From assembly GCA_026986235.1 (NCBI GenBank), contig JALSOY010000109.1, positions 1 to 13,270 of the forward strand: a stretch of 13,270 bases of DNA, written 5' to 3'. The DNA comes from Caldifarciminota bacterium. Lineage in GTDB: Bacteria > Hydrothermota > Hydrothermia > B15-G9 > WFZT01. The notes under the pieces were generated by a model. That model was not told the origin of the DNA. It was given only the letters and a program-made list of their open reading frames with translations, and made no database searches. Position numbers and translations under genes: made by a program. Position 1 is the stretch's first letter. Each line of letters opens with the position of its first letter. Shown here in pieces: positions 6,737 through 13,270 of this stretch.

Positions 6737-7370
6737 TGAATTCTCTTTCCACGAATTCGAGGAATTTTTCCACCCGTTTTTTACCGAAGCCTTCGATTTC
6801 AAGAAGCTCCCCCGGCCTGGCGTTCACGAGATTTTTAATAGACTTAAACCTGTTCAAAAGTTTTCTTGCCCTTTTTGGTCCTATACCGGGAAGTGACTCA
6901 ACCACCCTGAGTATTTCGTCATCTGGAGAAGAGGCCTTCCGTTTAAAAAATAGGGATCTCATTTCTTCGATATCCACTTTTTCCCTGCTGGCGATGATCT
7001 TAAGGAATTTTGCCGTTTCGTAAGAATTCTGTGTCATCACCACAGGGATCCCGAAGCCTATGGTGATAATGGCGAGTGTGTGCATTATGGCCTCAGGCTT
7101 CATTCCCATGGTGGAAAAAAGCCCTTTACCCTCGATGATGATAAGAGTTCTGTCACCCGAGGTTCTGAGCTCGTAAAGCTGTCTCTGGAACCTTTTCTGT
7201 TTGAGAGATTTTACGAAATCCTGAACAGTTTTTCTCTCGATCAGTACACCCGGTGTGGGAGAATAGTCTCCCACAGGGAGTCTTGCATAGATGACCTTTA
7301 CGCCCAGTTCTTTTAGGATCCCTGGTACCCTGGATGTTTTCTCTCTAATGTCAACGATTACCGTTGCCAT
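6726..7370 (-). CDS. ERCC4/XPF-type nuclease with C-terminal helix-hairpin-helix domain
   Basis: This is a 214-residue protein with the layout of the nuclease half of archaeal XPF/Hef and eukaryotic MUS81. The ERCC4 nuclease domain (about 1-130) shows VDIRE (6-10, Asp7), GDY (34-36, Asp35), ERK (45-47) and Asp51, the full set of catalytic residues of the family. Residues about 155-210 form a tandem helix-hairpin-helix: LPGIGPKRARKLL followed by IEGFGKKRVEKF. Such enzymes cut branched DNA, flaps and forks next to damage. No helicase domain is present. The TGA stop of yitT and ATG 7370 share one base (TGATG), so translation is coupled; a GTG three bases earlier is an alternative start. These nucleases are mainly archaeal and eukaryotic and are scattered in bacteria, so old transfer is possible. 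Base composition looks like that of the neighbours. Confidence 0.9.
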   Translation of the reverse strand: MATVIVDIREKTSRVPGILKELGVKVIYARLPVGDYSPTPGVLIERKTVQDFVKSLKQKRFQRQLYELRTSGDRTLIIIEGKGLFSTMGMKPEAIMHTLAIITIGFGIPVVMTQNSYETAKFLKIIASREKVDIEEMRSLFFKRKASSPDDEILRVVESLPGIGPKRARKLLNRFKSIKNLVNARPGELLEIEGFGKKRVEKFLEFVEREFNED

Positions 7371-8209
7371 CACTCTATGGGCTTGAATCCTTCACCGAGG
7401 ACCTCCCTGACATGAGACACGAGGAGAAAGGCGTCAGGGTCCTCCTCCTTCACGATCCCTTTCAGTCTGACGAATTCCTTCCTTCTTAAAACCGTCAGGA
7501 TTATTTTCCTGTCCTTGCCGGTGAAGGCTCCCTCACCGTGGAGCAGGGTTGCTCCCCTTCTCACATCATTAAGGATCCTCTCCTTAATTCTCTCGTACCT
7601 GTCAGATATGATCATAACCTGAATGGATGTGGTCACGCCTGCGAGAACGGTATCAATGGTAAATGTATTAACGATGACACCGAGAAGGGCATACATTCCA
7701 ATATCTTTTCCGAAAAATACACCTGCAAAAAGTGTAATGGTAAAATCAACGATCAGAAGTCCCCAGGAGACATCCAGATTAACGAGTTTTTTGAGGATCA
7801 TGGCAATAATGTCAGTTCCCCCTGTTGAGGCCTCCCTTGAAAACACTATGGCCATCCCTGCACCTGAGAGGAAGCATCCGAATAGAACATTTAAGATCAT
7901 GTCATCTGTTACTCCCTCAGGAGGCAGAATCCTTGAGAGTACAGCCACTATCGCAGAGTACGCAAGAGTGGCGTATATGGTTTTAAATCCAAAACTCCTG
8001 CCGAGGATCCTGAACCCCAGGACGAAAAGGATGAGGTTAAGGAAAAAGATCGTGTAACCCACATTTATGCCGAACAGGTAAAAAAGTATTATCCCGACCC
8101 CGGAAATTCCCCCGGCAGCGATCTTGTGGGGGATGAGAAACAGGGCGAGCCCGAGGGAAAGTATAGAAACCCCGATCGTTATAATGAGGTAGTCCAAAAA
8201 TTTTCGCAT
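7370..8209 (-). CDS. YitT family membrane protein (DUF161 + DUF2179)
   Basis: This is a 279-residue integral membrane protein. Five to six hydrophobic segments fill residues 8-190, with the family motifs LFLIPHKIAAGGISGVG (23-39) and EASTGGTDIIA (126-136). A soluble C-terminal DUF2179 domain follows (about 198-279), with RGATLLHGEGAFTGKDRKII and a DPDAF block. Transport or sensing roles have been proposed for the family, but the ligand is unknown. ATG 8209 gives the usual family N-terminus (MRKFLDYLIITIG) but has no clear SD. A TTG at 8239 would add ten residues and overlap the topA stop. In either case the gene follows topA directly, and its own stop overlaps the ERCC4 start. Its place among DNA-maintenance genes does not explain its role. 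Confidence 0.88.
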   Translation of the reverse strand: MRKFLDYLIITIGVSILSLGLALFLIPHKIAAGGISGVGIILFYLFGINVGYTIFFLNLILFVLGFRILGRSFGFKTIYATLAYSAIVAVLSRILPPEGVTDDMILNVLFGCFLSGAGMAIVFSREASTGGTDIIAMILKKLVNLDVSWGLLIVDFTITLFAGVFFGKDIGMYALLGVIVNTFTIDTVLAGVTTSIQVMIISDRYERIKERILNDVRRGATLLHGEGAFTGKDRKIILTVLRRKEFVRLKGIVKEEDPDAFLLVSHVREVLGEGFKPIE

Positions 8210-8235
8210 GGGATTAAATATTACAGCAACCAGGC

Positions 8236-10455
8236 TCAAAGAAGAACTTTTATATCCTTAGGTGAAAATGTTTTCTTGCAGGATGGGCACTGATAGTAGA
8301 ATCTTTTGCCCCTGCGAACCTCCATTATCAGGGGATAGCCGCATTCAGGGCACTTTACCGGAACGGGTTTATGGGCGAGAGTGAACTTACATTCAGGATA
8401 GTTTGAACATGCGTAGAATACCTGGCCCCTTTTGTTACTTTTTTCAACGATGTCTCCACCACACTCAGGACATTTAACCCCCGTGGATATGGGCTTAACT
8501 CCCGGACATTTGGGGTAATCAACGCATGCGAGAAATCTCCCGTAGCGTCCCTTACGGATCACCATGGGTTTACCGCACACGGGGCATTTTTCTCCTTCCA
8601 CCGTTTCCTGTTCGAGAGGTCTTGTATATTTACACTCCGGATAGCCTGAACAGGCGATGAACTTACCGTACCTGCCCCATCTAACAACCAATGGTCTTCC
8701 GCAGAGTGGACATTTTTCGTCCAGGACCTCCGTGTTCTCCTTTTTTATATTCGGTATATCCTCAGATGCCCTTTCAAACTCTTCCTTAAACCGCTGATAG
8801 AACTCCCTGAGGAGTTCCTGCCAGGAAAGTTCACCAAGCTCGACCTTGTCGAGTTCGTTTTCCATCTTTGCAGTAAACCCGTAGTCAAAGATCTCTTTGA
8901 AGCGTGGTACCAGAATATCACTTACGAGTTCACCGAGTTCTGTGGGCTTCAGGAATTTACCTTCTTTTTCGACATATCCTCTTTCAAACAGAGTGGAAAT
9001 GGTGGGTGCATAGGTTGAGGGCCTTCCAATCTCACGGGCTTCGAGAGTTTTAATCAGGGTTGCCTCGGTGTACCTTTTTGGTGGTTCCGTCTGTTTCTCT
9101 TCCACTTTCAGCTCAACGAGCTTCAGTTCCTCTCCAGGTTCGAGATGAGGTATGGGGTTTTCCCTCGGGCTCTCCCCTGTGATCGTATAAAATCCCGGGA
9201 ATTTCAGCTTCTCCCCCTCTGCTTTGAACTGAAAACCGCTATTTTCTATTACCGCCTTTTTGACTTCGAAAATGGCATCTCTGGCCTGAGATGCCACCGC
9301 CCTTTTCCAGATAAGGTTGTAAACGGCAAACTGTTCCTGTGTGAGGTGGTCCCTGATAGTATCAGGAAATTCAAATCCCGTGGGCCTGATGGCTTCGTGG
9401 GCGTCCTGAACAGAGGATCCTCTTGATTTGAAAGTCCTTGGCCTCTGAGGTAATAACTCCTCTCCAAAGTTCTCTTTTATGATTTTCCTTATGGTTTCAA
9501 TGGCTTTTTCCGAAATTCTGAGTGAATCGGTTCTCATGTAGGTTATAAGGCCCTTACGCTCACCACCGAGATCAACTCCCTCGTAAAGTTCCTGAGCGAC
9601 TTTCATGGTGCGTTTGGGAGGATACCCAAGACGAGACGACGCATCCTGCTGGAGTGTTGATGTCTTGTACGGTGGGGGTGGACTCTGCTTTCTGTCTCTC
9701 GTCTTAAACTCCTTCACCACATAGCTGTTTTTCTTTAGAATTTCCAGAATTTCCCGTGCATAATCTTTATCTTTTATTTTCTGGAGCTTTTTGCCGTCCG
9801 GACTCTTTATAAGGGTGGCGGTAAATTTCTCACCGTTTTTCTCAAAAACGGCTTTTACGACATAGTAGGTCTCAGGTTTGAAAGCACGAATCTCTCTTTC
9901 TCTTTCTACTATGAATCTCAGGGCAACTGTCTGAACTCTTCCAGCAGAGAGGCCCTTTCTCACCGATTTCCAGAGTAAGGGGCTTATCTTGTAACCTACA
10001 ATCCTGTCGAGGATTCTCCTTGCCTGCTGAGCGTTGAACTTGTTAAGGTCTATCTCTGTGGGGTTTTTTATAGCCTCTTTCACCGCCTCCCTGGTTATTT
10101 CATAAAACAGGACACGCTTAATATCCTCGGGCTTTTTTATTCTCCTGATTATGTGGGAAATGTGGAAGGCTATTGCTTCGCCCTCCCTGTCAGGGTCACT
10201 GCCAATGTAGATCTCAGAGGCCTCTTTTGCCGCTTTTTTTATCTCATCCACCACGCCACGCTTTTCCTTCATTATTACATAGCTCGGTTTGAAACCCTCT
10301 TCGTCTATTTTCACACCAAATCTGTTGGGAGGAAGGTCTCTTATGTGCCCCTTTGAGGCAATAACCGAAAAGTTTCTCCCCAGGTATTTGCTGAGAGTCC
10401 TCGCTTTGGTGGGGGACTCTACTATGAGCAGTTTTTTTCCTTTTTCTTTCGCCAT
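8236..10455 (-). CDS. topA: DNA topoisomerase I (type IA)
   Basis: This is a 739-residue type IA topoisomerase that relaxes negative supercoils by cutting one strand. The Toprim domain has LLIVESPTKA with Glu13 and GSDPDREGE with Asp87, Asp89 and Glu91. The active-site tyrosine is Tyr306 in GLITYMRTDS. EIGRPSTYA (475-483) is another conserved block. The C-terminus carries four zinc ribbons: Cys 582/585/602/608, 624/627/644/650, 662/665/683/689 and 702/705/723/726. The last has a CxxC...CxxC pattern instead of CxxC...Cx5C. ATG 10455 is chosen because it begins MAKEKGKKLLIVES as in relatives; the 15-codon extension to 10500 lies within the promoter. It heads the cluster with yitT, ERCC4 nuclease, Nudix and nth. 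Confidence 0.96.
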   Translation of the reverse strand: MAKEKGKKLLIVESPTKARTLSKYLGRNFSVIASKGHIRDLPPNRFGVKIDEEGFKPSYVIMKEKRGVVDEIKKAAKEASEIYIGSDPDREGEAIAFHISHIIRRIKKPEDIKRVLFYEITREAVKEAIKNPTEIDLNKFNAQQARRILDRIVGYKISPLLWKSVRKGLSAGRVQTVALRFIVEREREIRAFKPETYYVVKAVFEKNGEKFTATLIKSPDGKKLQKIKDKDYAREILEILKKNSYVVKEFKTRDRKQSPPPPYKTSTLQQDASSRLGYPPKRTMKVAQELYEGVDLGGERKGLITYMRTDSLRISEKAIETIRKIIKENFGEELLPQRPRTFKSRGSSVQDAHEAIRPTGFEFPDTIRDHLTQEQFAVYNLIWKRAVASQARDAIFEVKKAVIENSGFQFKAEGEKLKFPGFYTITGESPRENPIPHLEPGEELKLVELKVEEKQTEPPKRYTEATLIKTLEAREIGRPSTYAPTISTLFERGYVEKEGKFLKPTELGELVSDILVPRFKEIFDYGFTAKMENELDKVELGELSWQELLREFYQRFKEEFERASEDIPNIKKENTEVLDEKCPLCGRPLVVRWGRYGKFIACSGYPECKYTRPLEQETVEGEKCPVCGKPMVIRKGRYGRFLACVDYPKCPGVKPISTGVKCPECGGDIVEKSNKRGQVFYACSNYPECKFTLAHKPVPVKCPECGYPLIMEVRRGKRFYYQCPSCKKTFSPKDIKVLL

Positions 10456-10471
10456 TTCAGTCAGGTAGAGA

Positions 10472-10500
10472 ATGATACAAGAATGGCATGTGTAACACAA
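10472..10500 (-). promoter_or_regulatory. Candidate sigma70-type promoter of topA
   Basis: On the - strand TTGTGT (10495-10500) and TATCAT (10472-10477) lie 17 bases apart. The predicted start is near 10465, leaving only about ten leader bases before ATG 10455. No strong SD is visible, consistent with a very short or leaderless-like message. The rest of the 123-bp gap (10456-10578) has a weak 5-bp stem (CTATC/GATAG at 10562-10577) after trmI but no convincing terminator. Confidence 0.4.
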
Positions 10501-10578
10501 GTGTTCCGGGTTAATTCTTCAAAAAATCGTTGAAAAAGTTGACCTGTAGTCGGGATCGAATCTATCCTTTCAGATAGG

Positions 10579-11331
10579 TCAGCCTTCAACCTTCCAGGCA
10601 AAGGTCAGGTATCCGGTGTGGGACACCATCCTCTCCTTTGGACGGGTCTTCCCATGTCTTATGAGCATTTCTCTTTCCAGGATCTCGACACACTTGAGTC
10701 TTATGAAGCCGGACTCTTTTAGTGCGTCGTGAGTTTTTTGAACCTGCTCTATGGTGGGAGAGAGGGAAACCCAGGCGTGTCCGGGTTTTAGAACTTCATA
10801 AACGGGCCTTACCAGGGTCCAGGGTTCGGGAACATCAATAAATGCGGCGTCAACAGGCTCTATGTTGAAACCATCTGTAGCAGGATCTCTGAGGTGGAAC
10901 TCGACGCGGTCGTCGAGTCCTGTATCTTTCACATTCTTTATGGCATTGTTAAAAAATTCCTCTCTTCTCTCAAAGGAATAAACTCTGCCCTCCTTTCCCA
11001 CGATGGTGGCAAGGATGATAGTGAGGGCCCCTGATCCGGTGCCGGTTTCAAGGACTTTTGAGCCGGCGCCTATACCCGTTTCGATTAACATGTATCCTGC
11101 ATCTTTAGGATAAATTATGGTGGTGGTTCTCTTTACCCTCATTGAGAGCTCGCGTGTTGTGGGAAAAAGTATGTAGAAGCTTTTGCCTATGTGGGTTTCA
11201 AGTCTCTTTCCGTACTGTAAATCTTCAGGAAGGGTGAGGACACCAAGGTGGGTCTGTATTTTCTTCCCCGGTTCAAAATTTACGAGGTATTCGGCCTTTT
11301 TCCCTCCGTAGAGGAGAATTTTTTTGCCCAT
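10579..11331 (-). CDS. trmI: tRNA (adenine-58-N1) methyltransferase, TrmI family
   Basis: This is a 250-residue SAM-dependent Rossmann methyltransferase of the TrmI/Gcd14 family, which makes m1A58 in the T-loop of tRNAs. A short N-terminal beta domain (about 1-60) precedes the catalytic domain. The catalytic domain has IIYPKDAGYML (72-82), the SAM loop VLETGTGSGALT (93-104), an acidic residue after strand 2 in SFERREE, DVPEPW (166-171) and the C-terminal MVSHTGYL (235-242). Bacterial members are best known from thermophiles such as Thermus and from actinobacteria. ATG 11331 shares one base with the ribH stop (TGATG); the TTG three bases earlier is unlikely. It is the last gene of the ribBA-ribH unit. 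RNA rather than DNA as substrate is inferred from the family. Confidence 0.93.
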   Translation of the reverse strand: MGKKILLYGGKKAEYLVNFEPGKKIQTHLGVLTLPEDLQYGKRLETHIGKSFYILFPTTRELSMRVKRTTTIIYPKDAGYMLIETGIGAGSKVLETGTGSGALTIILATIVGKEGRVYSFERREEFFNNAIKNVKDTGLDDRVEFHLRDPATDGFNIEPVDAAFIDVPEPWTLVRPVYEVLKPGHAWVSLSPTIEQVQKTHDALKESGFIRLKCVEILEREMLIRHGKTRPKERMVSHTGYLTFAWKVEG

Positions 11332-11792
11332 CAAATGTTTTCCATAACCGATATCGTTTCAAGGAGTGTGAGGACTGCGTCTCTGCCTTTGTTACCAAGT
11401 TTTCCACCTGCTCTGTCTTCTGCCTGCTCGAAAGTATCGGCCGTTATCACGCCGTAGGCGACAGGGATACCCTCATCAAGCATGACGCGTGCGACGCCTT
11501 TGGTCACCTCTGCGGCAACATAGTCAAAATGAGGGGTTTCACCGCGAATTACAGCCGATAGGGCTACAAGTCCGTCGTACTTTCCGGATTTAGCGAGTCT
11601 TCTGAGAACGAGTGGAACCTCAAATGCTCCTGGTACCCAGAATATATCCACGAGATCGAGGTCTCCACCAAACTGTTCTATGGCCTCCAGTGCCCCATCA
11701 AGGAGTCTGGATGTGATAAAGTCGTTAAACCTGGAAACCACGATGCCTATCCTTTTACCTGCAGCACTGACTTTCCCCTTGTATTCAGCCAT
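11331..11792 (-). CDS. ribH: 6,7-dimethyl-8-ribityllumazine synthase
   Basis: This 153-residue enzyme condenses 3,4-dihydroxy-2-butanone-4-phosphate with 5-amino-6-ribitylaminouracil, the penultimate step of riboflavin synthesis. It is cytoplasmic and forms pentamers or 60-subunit shells in relatives. Conserved stretches are SRFND (20-24), VPGAFEVP (53-60), VIRGETPHFDYV (81-92) with the catalytic His88, YGVIT (113-117) and KLGNKG (131-136). The length is typical. The start overlaps the ribBA stop by 8 bp and the stop overlaps trmI by 1 base, so the three genes are co-translated. No riboflavin synthase or ribD gene is present in the window. Confidence 0.97.
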   Translation of the reverse strand: MAEYKGKVSAAGKRIGIVVSRFNDFITSRLLDGALEAIEQFGGDLDLVDIFWVPGAFEVPLVLRRLAKSGKYDGLVALSAVIRGETPHFDYVAAEVTKGVARVMLDEGIPVAYGVITADTFEQAEDRAGGKLGNKGRDAVLTLLETISVMENI

Positions 11793-13035
11793 TTTCTTTC
11801 TCCTTTACCACCTTGAAGCCACCCCTCTTCTCAATTTCTCCGAGGAGGTGACCGAGCTTATCCCTTTTCACCTTGAGGTAAAACAGATTTACATCATTGG
11901 GTTCAATAATGAGGGGGACCCTTTCGACGACCTTCAGGCCGTATCCTTCGAGCCCAACGATTTTTCTGGGATTATTCGTGATCAATCTGATGCTTGAAAG
12001 TCCAAGGTCCACCAGTATCTGGGCACCGATACCGTAGTCCCTCAGATCGGGTGGGAATCCAAGTTTTTCGTTGGCTTCAACGGTATCGTACCCCATGTCC
12101 TGCAACTCGTAGGCCTTGAGTTTGTTCACAAGTCCAATTCCTCTCCCTTCCTGCCTCATGTAGAGCAGTACTCCCAGTCCTTCCCGGTCAATCATCTGCA
12201 TTGCTGTATGTAGTTGATCACCGCAATCACATCTCAAAGAGCCGAAGACATCACCGGTCAGGCATTCACTGTGGACGCGAACGAGTACATTCTCTTTTCC
12301 CCTGACATTACCCTTGACAAGTGCCACATGGACCTCACCGGTGATGATATCCTGATATGCGTGAAGTCTGAAATGTCCGTATTTTGTCGGAAGATTTGTC
12401 TCAGCCACTTTTTTCACCAGCTTCTCTCTCTGGATCCGGTATCGTATGAGATCTCTGATGCTGATAATTTTCAGGTTGAACTTTTTTGCAAGGTCAATGA
12501 GCTTTGGTAACCTTGCCATGTGTCCGTCATCGTCAAGTATTTCACAGAGAACACCAGCGGGCTTTAAGCCTGCAAGTCTGGCAAGGTCTATTGAGGCCTC
12601 CGTGTGACCCGCCCGCCTCAGGACTCCACCTTCTTTCCCCATAAGGGTGTAAACATGACCTGGTCTGGCAAAGTCACCGGGTCCCTTGGAAGGATCAACT
12701 GCCTGAAGGATCGTTATGGCCCTGTCAAAGGCGGAGGAGCCAGTAGTCGTTCCCTTTTTAGCGTCTATGGGAACACCGAAGTTCGTGCCGTGTTTTGAGG
12801 TATTTGTAAGCGGCATCTCCAGCTCGAGCTCGCGAAATCTTTTTTCATCAAGTGCCAGGCATATAAGGCCCCTTCCGTGGGTGGCCATAAAATTGATGGT
12901 CTCCGGCGTTATCTTTTCTGCCGCAGCGATAAAATCACCCTCGTTCTCACGATCCTCGTCGTCAACCACTATAACTATCCTGCCCCTTTTTATGTCTTCA
13001 ATCGCCTCTTCAATTGACGAAAAAATCTTGTCCAT
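11785..13035 (-). CDS. ribBA: RibBA: DHBP synthase / GTP cyclohydrolase II fusion
   Basis: This 416-residue bifunctional enzyme feeds both arms of riboflavin synthesis. The N-terminal RibB domain (1-205) converts ribulose-5-phosphate to dihydroxybutanone phosphate and shows DDEDRENEGD (25-34), THGRG (52-56) and HTEASID (144-150). The C-terminal RibA domain (about 206-416) opens GTP and shows RVHSECLTGDVFGSLRCDCG with the zinc cysteines 258, 269 and 271, QEGRGIGL (296-303), RDYGIGAQ and TNNPRK. Both halves keep their key residues, so both should be active. ATG 13035 is preceded by the SD-like AGAGGGTG (complement at 13041-13048) at five bases. It is first in the ribBA-ribH-trmI unit. Confidence 0.97.
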   Translation of the reverse strand: MDKIFSSIEEAIEDIKRGRIVIVVDDEDRENEGDFIAAAEKITPETINFMATHGRGLICLALDEKRFRELELEMPLTNTSKHGTNFGVPIDAKKGTTTGSSAFDRAITILQAVDPSKGPGDFARPGHVYTLMGKEGGVLRRAGHTEASIDLARLAGLKPAGVLCEILDDDGHMARLPKLIDLAKKFNLKIISIRDLIRYRIQREKLVKKVAETNLPTKYGHFRLHAYQDIITGEVHVALVKGNVRGKENVLVRVHSECLTGDVFGSLRCDCGDQLHTAMQMIDREGLGVLLYMRQEGRGIGLVNKLKAYELQDMGYDTVEANEKLGFPPDLRDYGIGAQILVDLGLSSIRLITNNPRKIVGLEGYGLKVVERVPLIIEPNDVNLFYLKVKRDKLGHLLGEIEKRGGFKVVKEKENG

Positions 13036-13062
13036 ATCTTCACCCTCTTAGGAGTTTTTTAA

Positions 13063-13071
13063 ATTATATCA
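13063..13071 (-). promoter_or_regulatory. Extended -10 promoter of ribBA
   Basis: On the - strand TGATATAAT (13063-13071) is a perfect -10 hexamer with the TG extension. The -35 region, 16-18 bases upstream, is poor and lies at the end of the metallophosphoesterase gene. Transcription would start near 13056, giving a leader of about 20 bases with the SD. This leaves no room for an FMN riboswitch. Confidence 0.6.
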
Positions 13072-13088
13072 CCCACCACCTGCAAAAT

Positions 13089-13270
13089 CTAATCTCTTCT
13101 GCCGATAATTTCGTCGATACTTACAGGTTTACAATCTAAATACTCAACATTCACATTGAAGCACGGAATTCGAAAGTCCTCCGTGCATCGGCACTTCCGG
13201 TTCTCACCGGCATCGTGGATGTGACCGTGGATCAAAAGATCAAATCCACCACGAATGAACTCGTCCCTCA
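13089..13270 (-). CDS. Calcineurin-like metallophosphoesterase, C-terminal fragment
   Basis: A frame open to the right edge encodes the last 59 residues of a protein ending at TAG (13089-13091). It contains GGFDLLIHGHIHDAG, where HGHIH matches the final metal-binding GHxH motif of calcineurin-like phosphoesterases. The tail FNVNVEYLDCKPVSIDEI resembles small bacterial phosphoesterases of the COG4186 type (NVSVE...P-S-L-E-E). The earlier metal motifs (DxH, GDxxD, GNHD) lie beyond the window. The substrate is unknown. It is on the same strand as ribBA and ends 53 bases before it, with the ribBA promoter in between. Confidence 0.8.
   Translation of the reverse strand, partial: RDEFIRGGFDLLIHGHIHDAGENRKCRCTEDFRIPCFNVNVEYLDCKPVSIDEIIGRRD

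Noticed and set aside
8210..8239. TTG 8239 as the yitT start
   Set aside because: It cannot be excluded, because it overlaps the topA stop, but the extra ten residues are outside the usual family N-terminus and no well-spaced SD precedes it.
10549..10575. tRNA T-arm-like string (GGATCGAATC) between trmI and topA
   Set aside because: The flanking bases do not form a 5-bp T-stem, and no acceptor, D or anticodon arms can be drawn on either strand.

Overview
This is a 13.3 kb piece of a bacterial chromosome. Fused RibBA, lumazine synthase, a bacterial-type topoisomerase I with zinc ribbons, YitT and a TGA/TAA/TAG stop mix all point to Bacteria. Several features suggest a thermophile of a deep or uncultured lineage: charged (K/E-rich) proteins, a TrmI-type tRNA m1A58 methyltransferase, an endonuclease III close to the Thermotoga/archaeal type, and an archaeal-style XPF/ERCC4 nuclease. 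This is inference, and the lineage cannot be named from the sequence. No transposons, CRISPR arrays, rRNA or tRNA genes were found.

Left part (1-4589, + strand): a catabolic/uptake unit. It contains the C-terminal half of a hydantoinase A/oxoprolinase subunit, its overlapping B subunit, a DUF3311-like small membrane protein and a 510-residue sodium:solute symporter (SSS). Together they look like import and ATP-dependent opening of a lactam or hydantoin-type ring. The small membrane gene has a single in-frame TGA (2891-2893) in an otherwise intact frame, which is the most unusual point of the window. The unit ends at a perfect 18-bp GC-rich hairpin (4594-4632), shared with the convergent gene.

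Middle (4636-5445, - strand): a stand-alone MscS-type mechanosensitive channel with a well-formed promoter and Shine-Dalgarno (SD) site that fix its start.

Centre-right (5566-10455, - strand): a tight cluster read topA, yitT, ERCC4 nuclease, NudL-like Nudix hydrolase, nth. Its genes overlap or abut, so it is probably one transcript from a promoter just upstream of topA. Four of the five genes act on DNA topology, repair or nucleotide-cofactor clean-up.

Right end (10579-13270, - strand): ribBA, ribH and trmI overlap one another and follow a promoter with an extended -10 box. No FMN riboswitch fits in the short leader. RibBA supplies the two early riboflavin precursors and RibH joins their products into the lumazine; TrmI is an unrelated passenger in this operon. 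The window ends in the C-terminus of a metallophosphoesterase on the same strand.
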